DNA from: JAEYKI01 sp036679405 | GTDB lineage: Bacteria > Bacillota > Clostridia > Christensenellales > Christensenellaceae | Length of the DNA: 64,000 bases | Direction: 5' to 3' | Assembly: GCA_036679405.1 (NCBI GenBank) | Contig: JAVBVZ010000006.1 | Span: 1 to 64,000, forward strand | Part shown: positions 8,787 to 17,929 of the stretch, one piece after another | Numbering within the stretch: the first letter of the stretch is position 1 | How the letters are laid out: the number at the start of each line of letters is the position of its first letter | Notes under the pieces: model-generated | What the model was told of the DNA's origin: nothing | What the model saw: the letters and a program-made list of their open reading frames with translations, nothing else | Database searches by the model: none | Made by a program: the position numbers and the translations under genes

Positions 8787-9450
8787 TGTGAAATCCTCCC
8801 CATTATTTTATTATAATTTGTTTAAAACAAAAGATGATTTGTAATCTATTTAAACGGAGATTGGGGATGGTAAACAAGAAGCAAATGAACAGGCAAGGCT
8901 GTGGTGGGACGCGGTTAAAAAACATACAACTATTTTTTCGGTTTTCTGTGACCTTTTTAAAAATATTTGTTTCGTCAGAAGGATACGATGCGGTTACATC
9001 CGGGGAATCGGCCTTATATGCAAATATTATATTGAAAAAAGGAGTCGTTACCTAGAAATCCGGTATTAATCCGGTTCCAGGCGGTGAATTCCGATCTGCT
9101 CCAGCGGAACAATACTACTCATTAGATGGCTTATTTATATTGGAGAGTCCTTGTTATGTAGATGGAAAAGATAAACATTAATAATTGTAAAACCTTCCAA
9201 AACTTTTCGATGATATTCAATGGCGATTTAAATATTATCGTAGGCGGTAATGAAATTAGAAAATCCACTTTTTTAGAAAAAATCAACTTAAGAATGATAG
9301 ATTAATTGTCAGGAACAGGAATAAGCTATCGCCATATCGGTTTAACGTGGACTCCGCTAAATAACAGATTGATGAACCCGGCTACACCTTTTTTTAGAAG
9401 CGGAATGTTCGTTAGTAAGGAGCTCCACGAAAGAAGGTCATTTGAGCATT
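8787..9450. other. Degraded 664-base region with gene remnants
   Basis: The open frame 8834-9055 has a poor start context and no recognised product. Positions 9056-9184 are open from a stop and read SGINPVPGGEFRSAPAEQYY and onward, a coding-like tail without a start. An ATPase remnant (9162-9305) overlaps it. I read the stretch as eroded genes. Confidence 0.45.
9162..9305 (+). pseudogene. Remnant of an OLD/RecF-type ATPase N terminus
   Basis: An ATG frame of 47 residues resembles the first ~45 residues of RecF/OLD-type ATPases, in which a short strand 'I-x-N-C/F-K/R-x-F' precedes the P-loop. Here INNCKTFQNFSMIFNGDLNI is followed by VGGNEIRKSTFLEKI. The P-loop should read GxNGxGKS/T, but the second glycine of the loop is replaced (NEIRKST) and the frame stops two turns later. 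It is therefore a dead fragment. It cannot be the missing 5' part of the nuclease at 86 without rearrangement. Confidence 0.5.
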
Positions 9451-11061
9451 CTAAAGCAGGTTTCTGTACTGCGAGGGGGCAACTCCTTCTATTTCTTTAA
9501 AAATGGTGGAGAAGTATTGAACGTTGTCATATCCGACAGAGGCGGCGATGTCATACAACTTCTTATTGCTGCCCATCAATTCTTTGGCTTTCTCTACTCT
9601 AAGCCGCATTAGATAGTGTGTAAATGTAGAACCTGTCTCGTTTTTGAAGAGTTTGCAAAAATAGCTGGGATTCAAATAAAATTTGTGCGCTACGCTTTTC
9701 ATTGTTAGTGGAGCAGTATAGTTTTTATTAATATACTCGGTAATTTGATCTAACAGCCAGTGACGTTTATTTCCAATAAATTCACTGTATTGCGAAAGCA
9801 GAAAATCTACAATGTTCTGCAAGCCATTTATAAGTTTTTCCGGTGTGAAAAATGTTCCGATATCTTCGAGGGAGTTAATGCAGAGGGTTAAAAATTCATC
9901 GGAAGGCGGACCGGAGACCAGACAATCTTTAAAAAGTGTATTCATGACGTTTATATAAAACAATTTGATTTGAAGGGGTATGGGATTTTGGTTGTTTTGT
10001 CGCAGAAATTCTGCGATTAAAAGCTTCAAGTCTTTGGAAGCCGCAGCCTTATCACAGTTTTTTATATCGGAAGCGATTGCTTTAAAATTGTAATCAACGT
10101 AAATACTTTGGATGTCAAGATTATCTTTGTTATTATTTTTTTTGTAGTTTAGGATGCAGTTCCAGTTATTGAAGTTGTATGAATTGATTGCATATTTGGC
10201 GCTCTTAAAAGACTTTGATAATTCCAGAATATCTGCAACCTCGTCTCCTACGCCAAAAGCGATATTTGTGTTGAAAAGTTCGCTTAACTGCCGGGTTGCG
10301 TTTTCTAAAATGTCCCGTATGGATTTTTGCAGATTTTCTCCCGTCCGCAAGCTGAATAAAACAAAAACATTCAAATCTTCAATGGATAAAGAAAAAAAGT
10401 GTTCGCAGAAAAGTGGCAGGATCTCTCCCATAATATTGGAAATGCTGAAACTGAGCAGGGTGTCTTCCACATAATCGTTACTGTCCGGATTGGTAACAGA
10501 ATTGGAATAGGCAATCAGGCAAGTGGCGGCCTTATAGGCAAAATCAATCCCAAGAAAATGTTTTAAACGAAGAATTGAATTGTTTGGCTGGCTGATCTTT
10601 CCAGTTAGCAAATCTGTAAGAACTCTGCTGCGAATTTCATCGGAATAACCGACCAAATCGTTAAACAACTCTTTTTCCTGCTTTTGGCTTTCAAATTCTT
10701 CTAATATATTTTTGACAATATCAATGAGTTCGTTTTCATTGATTGGTTTTAAAAGGTATTCCACTACACCTAATTTAATGGCGGAGCGGGCATATTCAAA
10801 TTCAGTAAAACCGCTGATCAGGATGATCCTCGGATAAAGCGCGCTTTCGTTCAAAGCCTGCATTAGTTCGATACCTGTAATTTCAGGCATATTAATGTCG
10901 GTAATGATGATATCGGGTTCGTATTGAATGGACATCGAAAGGGCTTGTTTACCATCTTCCGCAGAATATACTTCGCTGATTCCAAGCGATTTCCAGTCTA
11001 TCGTGCATAGCAAACGCTTCCTTACCCAATATTCATCATCAGCAATCAATAGTTTATACAA
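9451..11061 (-). CDS. AraC-type response regulator (YesN-like)
   Basis: A 536-residue protein from a TTG start with AAGGAGG upstream. Residues 1-120 form a receiver domain with acidic pocket D8-D9, phospho-acceptor D55 (TDINMPE) and K106 (LLKPINE). The middle 130-430 is the variable linker typical of YesN proteins. Residues ~440-536 carry two AraC helix-turn-helix motifs (SVAHKFYLNPSYFCKLFK and IAASVGYDNVQYFSTIFK). It lies 14 bases after the histidine kinase gene and so is its cognate regulator. YesN-type regulators usually activate nearby sugar-transport genes. The 19-base boxes upstream of 13097 and 14039 are its likely sites. Confidence 0.9.
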   Translation of the reverse strand: MYKLLIADDEYWVRKRLLCTIDWKSLGISEVYSAEDGKQALSMSIQYEPDIIITDINMPEITGIELMQALNESALYPRIILISGFTEFEYARSAIKLGVVEYLLKPINENELIDIVKNILEEFESQKQEKELFNDLVGYSDEIRSRVLTDLLTGKISQPNNSILRLKHFLGIDFAYKAATCLIAYSNSVTNPDSNDYVEDTLLSFSISNIMGEILPLFCEHFFSLSIEDLNVFVLFSLRTGENLQKSIRDILENATRQLSELFNTNIAFGVGDEVADILELSKSFKSAKYAINSYNFNNWNCILNYKKNNNKDNLDIQSIYVDYNFKAIASDIKNCDKAAASKDLKLLIAEFLRQNNQNPIPLQIKLFYINVMNTLFKDCLVSGPPSDEFLTLCINSLEDIGTFFTPEKLINGLQNIVDFLLSQYSEFIGNKRHWLLDQITEYINKNYTAPLTMKSVAHKFYLNPSYFCKLFKNETGSTFTHYLMRLRVEKAKELMGSNKKLYDIAASVGYDNVQYFSTIFKEIEGVAPSQYRNLL

Positions 11062-11075
11062 ATCAGAAGCCTCCT

Positions 11076-12866
11076 TTATGTCAGGTTTGGCAAGAGTATG
11101 GTTACTTTGGTATATTCGCCGTAGACGCTTTGCAGTGAAAGGCCATATGCATCCCCATATTCCAGCTTTAACTGATAATTGATATTCCGAAGCGCATATC
11201 CCTTGCGCGACAGTGTTCCTTCAAAATCAAAATTATTGATATGCTTATTAAGCCATACCAAATCGGTTTCATGGATTCCGATTCCGTTATCCCATACTAC
11301 GATTCGGATACAGCATTTCTCCTGATAAGCGTTGATTGCCAGACTGCAGTTCTCCCTTCGGTTCTTAAAGCCGTATTGGAAAGTGTTCTCCACGATGGGT
11401 TGCAGTAAAAACTTGGGTGTCAGACAATTGAGCAGGTTGTTTGGTATATCGTGCTCAAATTTGATTTTATAATTCAGGCGTATGTTTTGTACAATAATGT
11501 ATTGGTTTGCCAGTTCAAACGCTTCCTGTAATGGAACCAGCCTCTTCCCGCCGGAAAGGCTTATTCTGAAAAATTTTGAAAGCGCCATGACCAAGTTGGA
11601 AATTTCTTCCTGGCTATTTATTTTTGCCATGCTGTACAAGGACTCGAGAGAATTGTACAGCATATGCGGATTGATTTCTGATTGCAGGAGCCGGATATTG
11701 GTTTCGGTGTTCAAGTTGTTTTTTTCGGTTATTGTGTGCACGAGGCCGTCTATTTCCTGCGCCATTTCGTTGAATCCGTTGTAGATCACTTCAAATTCAT
11801 CGCCGGTGTTTGTCTCAAGCTGAATTTTAAAGTTCTTATTTTTCATTTCTTTCATAGCGCTGGCAAGGTTGTTTAAAGGACGGGCTGTAGACTGAACAAG
11901 GATGAGTGTAATAATAAAGGATGTAACCAGAAGACTTACGATCATAATAAAAAATACATCAAAAATGGAAGAAATGCTGTCCGTGACTTGTGCCACATTG
12001 ATTGTAGTAATATAATACCAGTCTTTGTCGGGGGAGTATTCCCAGTTCAGGATATATTTTACGTTATTTATGGTTATTTCATGGTAAGCGGCATCATTGC
12101 TTTTGCTGATTGCAGAGAGAATTTGGTGGTAGGCGGGAACGGAATTTCCGATCTCGGTATTGTCGAGGGATGAAATCACATTTCCGTGTGCATCTATAAT
12201 GATTGCATTGGTAGGCTTGAACTGAAATCCAAAGCTCAACTGATCGCTTATATAATCCTCTTCTAAGTTGGTCGTTAGGATAATATCCTCTTTGGAATTT
12301 TTTTTGTTGGTTAATCTATAATTCTTTGAAATGTTACGCGAAGTCATGTGTTTGCCTAAAATCGGGTTACAGACCAGGTTGTTGTAAGAATTGGATACCC
12401 CCCAACTGTTTTCGGGAATGGAAAGGCAGTCCATCGTATTATAGTTGACGTTATCAAAAAAAGTCATCTTGGAAACGATCAGCAAAGATCGTTCGGGGAA
12501 GTACAGGTAAAAATTATTAAAACCGTTAATGGTGTACGTATCTACAATCAGCGAGCTTGATACGGTAAAATCATATTGGGTGGCCCGGAAAATATCATCG
12601 GAGTCGATTGGAGGTTCGCTGTCGGTAACTTCTGGAATTGTTGCAAGATTTAATAAGAGGGATCTGCTTGCGTTATCCAGAATATCCAGCTTTGACTCAA
12701 TATTCTGCATATTTTCATTTAAAGTCGTATCCATGCTGTTCGAGGCGTATGCCTTGATCGTGTTTTCTGTTATGGAAAACAAGATGATGCAACATGTAAT
12801 GACCGGGATGATAAGAAAAGCGGAAGTTAATAAAAATAACTTAATACGAAATCTGTTTATCTTCAC
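11076..12866 (-). CDS. Sensor histidine kinase (YesM-like)
   Basis: A 596-residue membrane kinase from GTG with AAAGGTG upstream. TM1 is at ~8-30, an extracellular sensor region at ~35-295, TM2 at ~298-322 (FFIMIVSLLVTSFIITLILV), HAMP at ~325-378, and the His_kinase family domain has SEINPHMLYNSLES near 395-410, where H is the phosphorylation site. The C-terminal ATPase has the N box IVENTFQYGF and G box DNGIGI. The layout is that of kinases sensing sugars or binding-protein complexes outside the cell. It is co-transcribed with the response regulator. It is divergent from the 13097 dehydrogenase, so the 230-base gap carries both promoters. Confidence 0.9.
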   Translation of the reverse strand: MKINRFRIKLFLLTSAFLIIPVITCCIILFSITENTIKAYASNSMDTTLNENMQNIESKLDILDNASRSLLLNLATIPEVTDSEPPIDSDDIFRATQYDFTVSSSLIVDTYTINGFNNFYLYFPERSLLIVSKMTFFDNVNYNTMDCLSIPENSWGVSNSYNNLVCNPILGKHMTSRNISKNYRLTNKKNSKEDIILTTNLEEDYISDQLSFGFQFKPTNAIIIDAHGNVISSLDNTEIGNSVPAYHQILSAISKSNDAAYHEITINNVKYILNWEYSPDKDWYYITTINVAQVTDSISSIFDVFFIMIVSLLVTSFIITLILVQSTARPLNNLASAMKEMKNKNFKIQLETNTGDEFEVIYNGFNEMAQEIDGLVHTITEKNNLNTETNIRLLQSEINPHMLYNSLESLYSMAKINSQEEISNLVMALSKFFRISLSGGKRLVPLQEAFELANQYIIVQNIRLNYKIKFEHDIPNNLLNCLTPKFLLQPIVENTFQYGFKNRRENCSLAINAYQEKCCIRIVVWDNGIGIHETDLVWLNKHINNFDFEGTLSRKGYALRNINYQLKLEYGDAYGLSLQSVYGEYTKVTILLPNLT

Positions 12867-12998
12867 ATTTTACACCTTTATATTCTAAATTTTTAAGATG
12901 AAATAAACCTTAAAACAATTGAATTTGATTTGCTATTATCATAATACATATGGAACGTATAATGCAAGATATTAGACGTGTGCAGCAATAAAGAAGCG

Positions 12999-13059
12999 AA
13001 TATAGCAAACAAAAAACAAAAATACTCAATTTACAATAAAGCGTTTGCAAAAGTATGCT
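12999..13059 (+). promoter_or_regulatory. Promoter with upstream activator box, dehydrogenase gene
   Basis: A 19-base box at 12999-13017 (AATATAGCAAACAAAAAAC) lies 12 bases before a -35 TTTACA (13030-13035), which is 18 bases from the -10 TATGCT (13054-13059). The same box with the same two spacings occurs at 13942-14002. The weak -10 and fixed box position suggest activation. A looser match, ATAGCAAA on the minus strand (12929-12936), lies before the kinase gene. Confidence 0.65.
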
Positions 13060-13096
13060 ATAAATATCCAAAATCTAAAACAGGAGCGAAATAGTT

Positions 13097-13861
13097 ATGA
13101 TCAAAAATGTAGTTATCACAGGCGCTGCAAGCGGAATTGGCAAAGCTGCGGCCGAGTCGTTTTTGCGGCAGGGAGACAGAGTGTTTATGACCGACTGGAA
13201 AGAAGAAAATTTAAAAGCGGCTTTTGAAGAGTTGTCCCTCCTGGCCGGAGAGAACATGCTTTTTATAAAGGCTGCGGATGTATCAAAATGGGATGACGTT
13301 TCAAAATTTGCAGAAATGGTGGATGAAAATGGAGGATGTAACGTGCTTGCGAACTGTGCAGGCGTTTTCAGGGTAGGATTGCTGCACGACGCACCTGCGG
13401 AGGATTACGATTTTCAGTTTGACGTAAACGTGCGGGGGATTTTCAACATGAGCAAAGCGCTGATTCCTCAAATGCTTAGAAAGCAAAAAGGATCCGTTGT
13501 GAATGTATCGTCTGTCTCCGGAATGGGCGGAGACTATAATATGTCACTGTATTGCGCGACAAAAGGAGCGGTTATCGCTCTTACCCGCGCCATGGCAATG
13601 GATTATTCGGCGGGCGGCGTCAGGGTCAATGCCGTATCCCCCAGCGCGGTGAAGACCCCCATGTTTTTGGACGGATGCAGTACGGAGGTGCTTGAAAAAT
13701 TCCGGAAAAACATGCCGGATGGCAGGCTGTGCGAACCACAATGGTGCGCAAACGCGATCTGCTATCTGGCTTCCGATCTGTCGGAACACATCACGGGGAT
13801 AAACATGCCGGTCGACGGCGGTCTTTCCGCCTGGAACGGACAGCCAAATCAGGAAAAATAG
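13097..13861 (+). CDS. Short-chain dehydrogenase/reductase (SDR)
   Basis: A 254-residue classical SDR. The NAD(P)-binding loop TGAASGIG is at 8-15, NCAG at 86-89, and the catalytic set is S139, Y152, K156 (YCATK). The C-terminal SPSAVKTPM and PVDGG motifs complete the fold. It oxidises or reduces an alcohol/ketone group. D33 after the second strand (MTDW) points to NAD(H) over NADP(H). It precedes an ABC sugar importer and shares its promoter box, so a role as sugar or polyol dehydrogenase for the imported compound is inferred. Substrate cannot be read from sequence. Confidence 0.88.
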   Translation: MIKNVVITGAASGIGKAAAESFLRQGDRVFMTDWKEENLKAAFEELSLLAGENMLFIKAADVSKWDDVSKFAEMVDENGGCNVLANCAGVFRVGLLHDAPAEDYDFQFDVNVRGIFNMSKALIPQMLRKQKGSVVNVSSVSGMGGDYNMSLYCATKGAVIALTRAMAMDYSAGGVRVNAVSPSAVKTPMFLDGCSTEVLEKFRKNMPDGRLCEPQWCANAICYLASDLSEHITGINMPVDGGLSAWNGQPNQEK

Positions 13862-13941
13862 ACGATTTTTTCAAAGATAAATCCATCTGCCTGTAAGATG
13901 CAAAAATGCCGGGCACTTATAGATTTTGACAAGCAAAAACA

Positions 13942-14002
13942 AATATAGCAAACAAAAAACGAATTTTGTTTATTTACGAAATGTTTTATCACCAAGTATG
14001 CT
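13942..14002 (+). promoter_or_regulatory. Promoter with upstream activator box, ABC importer operon
   Basis: The 19-base box at 13942-13960 is identical to that at 12999-13017. The -35 TTTACG is at 13973-13978 (12 bases later) and the -10 TATGCT at 13997-14002 (18-base spacer). The match in sequence and geometry indicates common control with the dehydrogenase gene. Confidence 0.65.
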
Positions 14003-14038
14003 AAAGTCACCCAATAAAAATTAAAAAGGAGAAAAGAA

Positions 14039-15175
14039 ATGAAAAAAATCATCAGTATTGTCATTTGTATTGCCTTGATGTGCACACTTTTGATGTCGTG
14101 TACATCGCAGGCAGATCAAACGTCATCTCAGCAGGCATCATCGGCGGCATCCGCAGAATCGGCTGCTCCCAGCGAATCGGCTGATGCGGTTGAAGAATCG
14201 GTGACTCCGGATGAGTCTGCTGAAGAAACTGTCGGCAATGAAGGAGTAGAGGTGATTCCGGAAGGAGAGAAGCTTGAGAATCTGGATGGCAAAACCATTG
14301 CGGCTTGTGTGCTTCTGGAAGATCAATTTCAGAGGATGCTTCAGATCACTATGAAAAAAACAGCTGAGGAATACGGGGCCACGGTTCTTGAAGGGCACAG
14401 CGGCGGAGAACTCGACAAAGAAGTTGAACTGGTGAATACCTATACGACCGGCGGCGTGGACGGCATATGCATTTTCCCGGTCAGTTTGACGGGTTCAGTG
14501 GCCGCCCTTGAGAATGCAGCAAACAATGGCATGACCGTCTATTGCGCGAATATGAATATGGATGCCGACTGGCAGGCCGGATATGCTGAAATGGACCAGT
14601 ATGGGATCGGCGTGAGTGTGGGTGAATATGCGCGCGCGTACATTGAGGAAAATTTTCCGGACAGAAAACCCAAAGTGGCTATTATCCAGTTTACCGCATT
14701 GCTTCCGGAGATGAGCAAGCAGAGGACGGACGGCTTTCTTTCACAGACGCAGGATCTTATCGAGATCGTACAGGATGTCGACGCATGGGATTCCGATACT
14801 GCAGTTAATACGGCTGCCGATGTTATGAGCGCAAACCCGGATCTTGACCTCATATTTTGTGCGAATGAAGGCGGTACGGTCGGAACGGTAATGGCAGTTA
14901 AGAATGCCGATAAGCAGATACCGGTATTCGGAATTGATACCAGCGAACAGTTAGCGAATATGTTACTGGATTCGGATAACATTCTCCAGGCACTTTGCGG
15001 CCAGGATCCCATTGCTCTTGGCGAAACAGCAATGACGAATCTTTGCTTGGCAATGATGGGGCAACCCTATAAAACAGGCATCAAACTTCCCGGTGTGCCG
15101 CTTACAAGGGAAGATCCGGAAGCGATCAACGCGTATAAAGATATGCTGAAAGAAGTATTGGGCGACGATCTGTAA
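14039..15175 (+). CDS. Sugar ABC importer, substrate-binding lipoprotein
   Basis: A 378-residue lipoprotein. The signal peptide and lipobox LMSC (C21) are followed by a Ser/Glu/Ala-rich linker (25-85) and a two-lobe type I periplasmic-binding fold (Peripla_BP_4, RbsB-like). DGICIFPVS (near 140) and the second-lobe strand LIFCANEGGTVG (near 275) fit the family. The start follows AAAAAGGAGA. It begins the operon binding protein - ATPase - permease and has its own activator-box promoter. A strong hairpin follows. The ligand is not predictable; polyol or sugar is suggested by the adjacent dehydrogenase. Confidence 0.88.
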   Translation: MKKIISIVICIALMCTLLMSCTSQADQTSSQQASSAASAESAAPSESADAVEESVTPDESAEETVGNEGVEVIPEGEKLENLDGKTIAACVLLEDQFQRMLQITMKKTAEEYGATVLEGHSGGELDKEVELVNTYTTGGVDGICIFPVSLTGSVAALENAANNGMTVYCANMNMDADWQAGYAEMDQYGIGVSVGEYARAYIEENFPDRKPKVAIIQFTALLPEMSKQRTDGFLSQTQDLIEIVQDVDAWDSDTAVNTAADVMSANPDLDLIFCANEGGTVGTVMAVKNADKQIPVFGIDTSEQLANMLLDSDNILQALCGQDPIALGETAMTNLCLAMMGQPYKTGIKLPGVPLTREDPEAINAYKDMLKEVLGDDL

Positions 15176-15219
15176 AGTATTTAGCGATTATCGTTATGGA
15201 TGAGCAAAGGCTAAAGAAA

Positions 15220-15248
15220 AGTTTGCGGCCGGAGAAAGGCCGCAAACT
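15220..15248 (+). promoter_or_regulatory. Intercistronic hairpin after binding-protein gene
   Basis: AGTTTGCGGCC (15220-15230) pairs perfectly with GGCCGCAAACT (15238-15248) around a 7-base loop. No long T-run follows, so it is probably a 3'-stabilising or attenuating hairpin that raises binding-protein output over the downstream genes. The same arrangement follows the binding-protein genes ending at 32953 and 52478. Confidence 0.6.
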
Positions 15249-15280
15249 TTCCATGGCCGTTTTATTCGCAGGAGGCAGGC

Positions 15281-16765
15281 ATGGCAAAAGTATTGGAAGT
15301 GAAAAATTTGACAAAAATATATCCTGGAACGATTGCGCTCGATGATTTTTCTGCGAAATTCGAAGCAGGGAAAGTTCACGCGCTTTTAGGGAAAAACGGT
15401 TCCGGGAAAAGCACAATGATCAAGATTATATCAGGTGCAATAGAACCTACAAAGGGCGAGCTTTATATTGACGAAACGAGGCTTTGTATCTCAAACCCGA
15501 AAGAAGCATTTGAACAGGGAATTTCAACGGTGTACCAGGAATTAAGCTTGGTCCCCGGTTTGTCCATTGCTGAAAACATATTTTTTGGACGTTTACCCAA
15601 AAAAAATAAATTGGTAATTGATTATAACCAAGCATATGCCGATGCATCTTTGCTTTTAAATGAATTGGGAATAGATATTTCGTCCAAAATAGCTGTTCGG
15701 GAATTGAATGTATGGCAAATGCAATTGGTAGAGATCGCCAAGGCAATGTCTTTTGACCCGCATGTACTGTTACTGGATGAGCCTACATCCGCGCTTGCGA
15801 GGCACGAAACGGAAACACTTTTCAGCGTCGTACGCGCTCTTAGGGAAAAGGGCGTTATTATAATATATATTACGCACAAGCTACAGGAAATTTGGGATAT
15901 TGCGGATACGGTGACGGTCATACGGGACGGTAAACTGGTAGGGGCAGAAGATATCGGTAATCTGACCAGCGAATCCGTTATAAAAATGATGTTTGGGGAT
16001 ATTGAAACAAGAACAATCCCGGCAGAGCTTAGGTGCCAAAAAGAAGTGGTGCTCGATGTACGGAATCTTACGTTGGAAGGGCATTTTGAAGATGTTAATT
16101 TTTCTCTCAGGAAAGGAGAAGTGCTAGGTATTGCCGGACTTCTCGGCTCGGGCCGTACCGAGCTATTGCGCTCCATATTCGGTTCGCAGAAATATGATTC
16201 AGGCGAGGTGTTTGTGGAAGGAAAAAAGCTTTTAAAAGGCGTTCCGGTCAAAGGAAAAGAAGCCGGACTCGCGCTTACGCCCGAGAACAGGAAGGAGGAG
16301 GGCCTCATTCAGATTCACTCTGTCAGGGAAAACCTTGTTCTGGCCAGCCTGAAAGCAATTTGTCCAAAAGGGTTTCTTTCTAAAAAAATGGAAAACGAAT
16401 TTACGTGTCGCCAGGTGAAAGATCTACAGATAAAAGTGGCCAACTTGGAGGTTGCGGTATCTTCTCTTTCGGGTGGAAACCAGCAAAAGGTATTAATAGG
16501 AAACTGGATCAACACAGGCCCGAAAATTTTACTTTTAGATGAACCCTCAAGAGGAATCGATGTAAATGCAAAGCAGCAGATTTTTGAAATCGTTTGGGAG
16601 CAAAGCAAACTCGGGGTATCGTCCATTATCGTATCTTCGGAGTTTGAAGAGCTACTTCAGACCTGTCACAGAATCATTGTTATGAAACATGGCAGATTAT
16701 TTGAGGAGCTTTATCCGAATCAGACAGTTGTGGAAAAATTATATGCAAGATGCATGGAGGAATGA
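15281..16765 (+). CDS. Sugar ABC importer, tandem ATPase (RbsA-like)
   Basis: 494 residues with two nucleotide-binding domains. The first has Walker A GKNGSGKST (38-46) and Walker B LLLDEPTSAL (near 165). The second has the Arg-substituted P-loop GLLGSGRTE (near 287) normal for the RbsA family, signature LSGGNQQKV (near 393) and Walker B LLLDEPSRGIDV (near 415). It energises the permease encoded just downstream. The start follows GGAGG. It is 105 bases after the binding-protein gene with a hairpin between. Confidence 0.9.
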   Translation: MAKVLEVKNLTKIYPGTIALDDFSAKFEAGKVHALLGKNGSGKSTMIKIISGAIEPTKGELYIDETRLCISNPKEAFEQGISTVYQELSLVPGLSIAENIFFGRLPKKNKLVIDYNQAYADASLLLNELGIDISSKIAVRELNVWQMQLVEIAKAMSFDPHVLLLDEPTSALARHETETLFSVVRALREKGVIIIYITHKLQEIWDIADTVTVIRDGKLVGAEDIGNLTSESVIKMMFGDIETRTIPAELRCQKEVVLDVRNLTLEGHFEDVNFSLRKGEVLGIAGLLGSGRTELLRSIFGSQKYDSGEVFVEGKKLLKGVPVKGKEAGLALTPENRKEEGLIQIHSVRENLVLASLKAICPKGFLSKKMENEFTCRQVKDLQIKVANLEVAVSSLSGGNQQKVLIGNWINTGPKILLLDEPSRGIDVNAKQQIFEIVWEQSKLGVSSIIVSSEFEELLQTCHRIIVMKHGRLFEELYPNQTVVEKLYARCMEE

Positions 16766-16767
16766 TT

Positions 16768-17760
16768 ATGGAAAAGATAGCATTAAAAACAAACGATGTG
16801 GGCGTGGGAGCATTTTTTAAAAAGCATGTTCTGGAATGCGTTTTGATTGCGTTGTTTATTATTTTGACTTTTGCCAACGAACATTTTCTGACGCTTGAAA
16901 ACATCATGACCATACTTAGAAGTAGTTCGATGAATGGTATTATTGCCCTTGGGATGACCCTTGTCATTATATCGGGTGAAATCGATTTGTCGGTAGGCAG
17001 TGCGGTAGCCTTTTCCGGCTGCCTGGCGGCATGGCTGGTCAAATCTTTAACGGGGATTGGACTCGCAGATGTATTTGCAGTTCTGATAGCGGGGGCGAGT
17101 GTTCTTGTGATTGGATTTATGATCGGCATGTTTACCGCCTTGATGAGAAATAAGTTTCGTGTTCCAAGTTTTATTACTACCCTTGGGCTTTTGACCGTGT
17201 TGAGCGGTGGCGCTTATCTTATAACCGGAGGTTTTCCGATAACCAGTTTTCCGCAGTGGTACGGATATCTGGGTTCGGGTTTCATCGGGGGATTTTTTCC
17301 GTTCCAGGCAGTCATATTGATTGCTGTTTTTTTAATACTATACGTCGTTTTAAATCTTACCGAATTTGGACGGTCTGTTTACGCCGTGGGGGGAAACGTT
17401 GAAGCGGCCCGTTTAAGCGGTGTCAATGTAAACCGGGTTAGGAGTATTTCTTTCGGAGTGACCGGTTTTCTGGCGGCTCTTTCCGGATTAATGGTTTCAT
17501 CACAGATTATGTCTGGCACGCCCTCTGTGGGTACGAACGGAGAGATGACAGCGATTTCGTCAATTATAATAGGCGGAGCCAGTCTCTCGGGTGGCGTTGG
17601 CAAAATTACCGGCACCCTTCTCGGGTTGCTTTTTTTAGGAATTGTATTGAATGGTATGACGATCATGGGGGTTAGTTCTTATTGGCAGCTGGTCGTTCGG
17701 GGCGCGCTTGTTATTGCCGCTGTGATGCTGAACATGATGGCAATTCAAAAACAAAAATAA
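16768..17760 (+). CDS. Sugar ABC importer, permease (RbsC-like)
   Basis: A 330-residue membrane protein of the BPD_transp_2 (RbsC) family. The start at 16768 is preferred over in-frame starts at 16750 because GGAGG (16756-16760) lies eight bases before it. It then begins two bases after the ATPase stop. Eight to ten hydrophobic helices are visible. The family signature GEIDLSVGSAVAFSG (near 71-85) and VGGNVEAARLSGVNV (near 208-222) match RbsC. Partner of the genes at 14039 and 15281. Confidence 0.9.
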   Translation: MEKIALKTNDVGVGAFFKKHVLECVLIALFIILTFANEHFLTLENIMTILRSSSMNGIIALGMTLVIISGEIDLSVGSAVAFSGCLAAWLVKSLTGIGLADVFAVLIAGASVLVIGFMIGMFTALMRNKFRVPSFITTLGLLTVLSGGAYLITGGFPITSFPQWYGYLGSGFIGGFFPFQAVILIAVFLILYVVLNLTEFGRSVYAVGGNVEAARLSGVNVNRVRSISFGVTGFLAALSGLMVSSQIMSGTPSVGTNGEMTAISSIIIGGASLSGGVGKITGTLLGLLFLGIVLNGMTIMGVSSYWQLVVRGALVIAAVMLNMMAIQKQK

Positions 17761-17782
17761 AAATTGGTTGCAATCTTATGTG

Positions 17783-17834
17783 GCTGCGGTATTGGTTTTT
17801 ATTAATATGAACCAATACCGTAGCTTAATTTTTT
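17783..17834 (+). terminator. Terminator of the ABC importer operon
   Basis: GCTGCGGTATTGGTT (17783-17797) pairs with AACCAATACCGTAGC (17810-17824) with one G-T pair. A T-rich run TTAATTTTTT follows. Confidence 0.8.
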
Positions 17835-17929
17835 AATTGTGCATCGAAATTCAATGTGAGTAAAAGTCTTCCATCCGTATCATATAAGAACGAGAACGTA
17901 CATCGCTGCGTCGGATTCAGTAGAAAGCT

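Noticed and set aside
8834..9055. A 73-codon open frame as a gene
   Set aside because: It has no convincing ribosome site at its first ATG and no recognisable domain. It lies in a stretch with other gene remnants.
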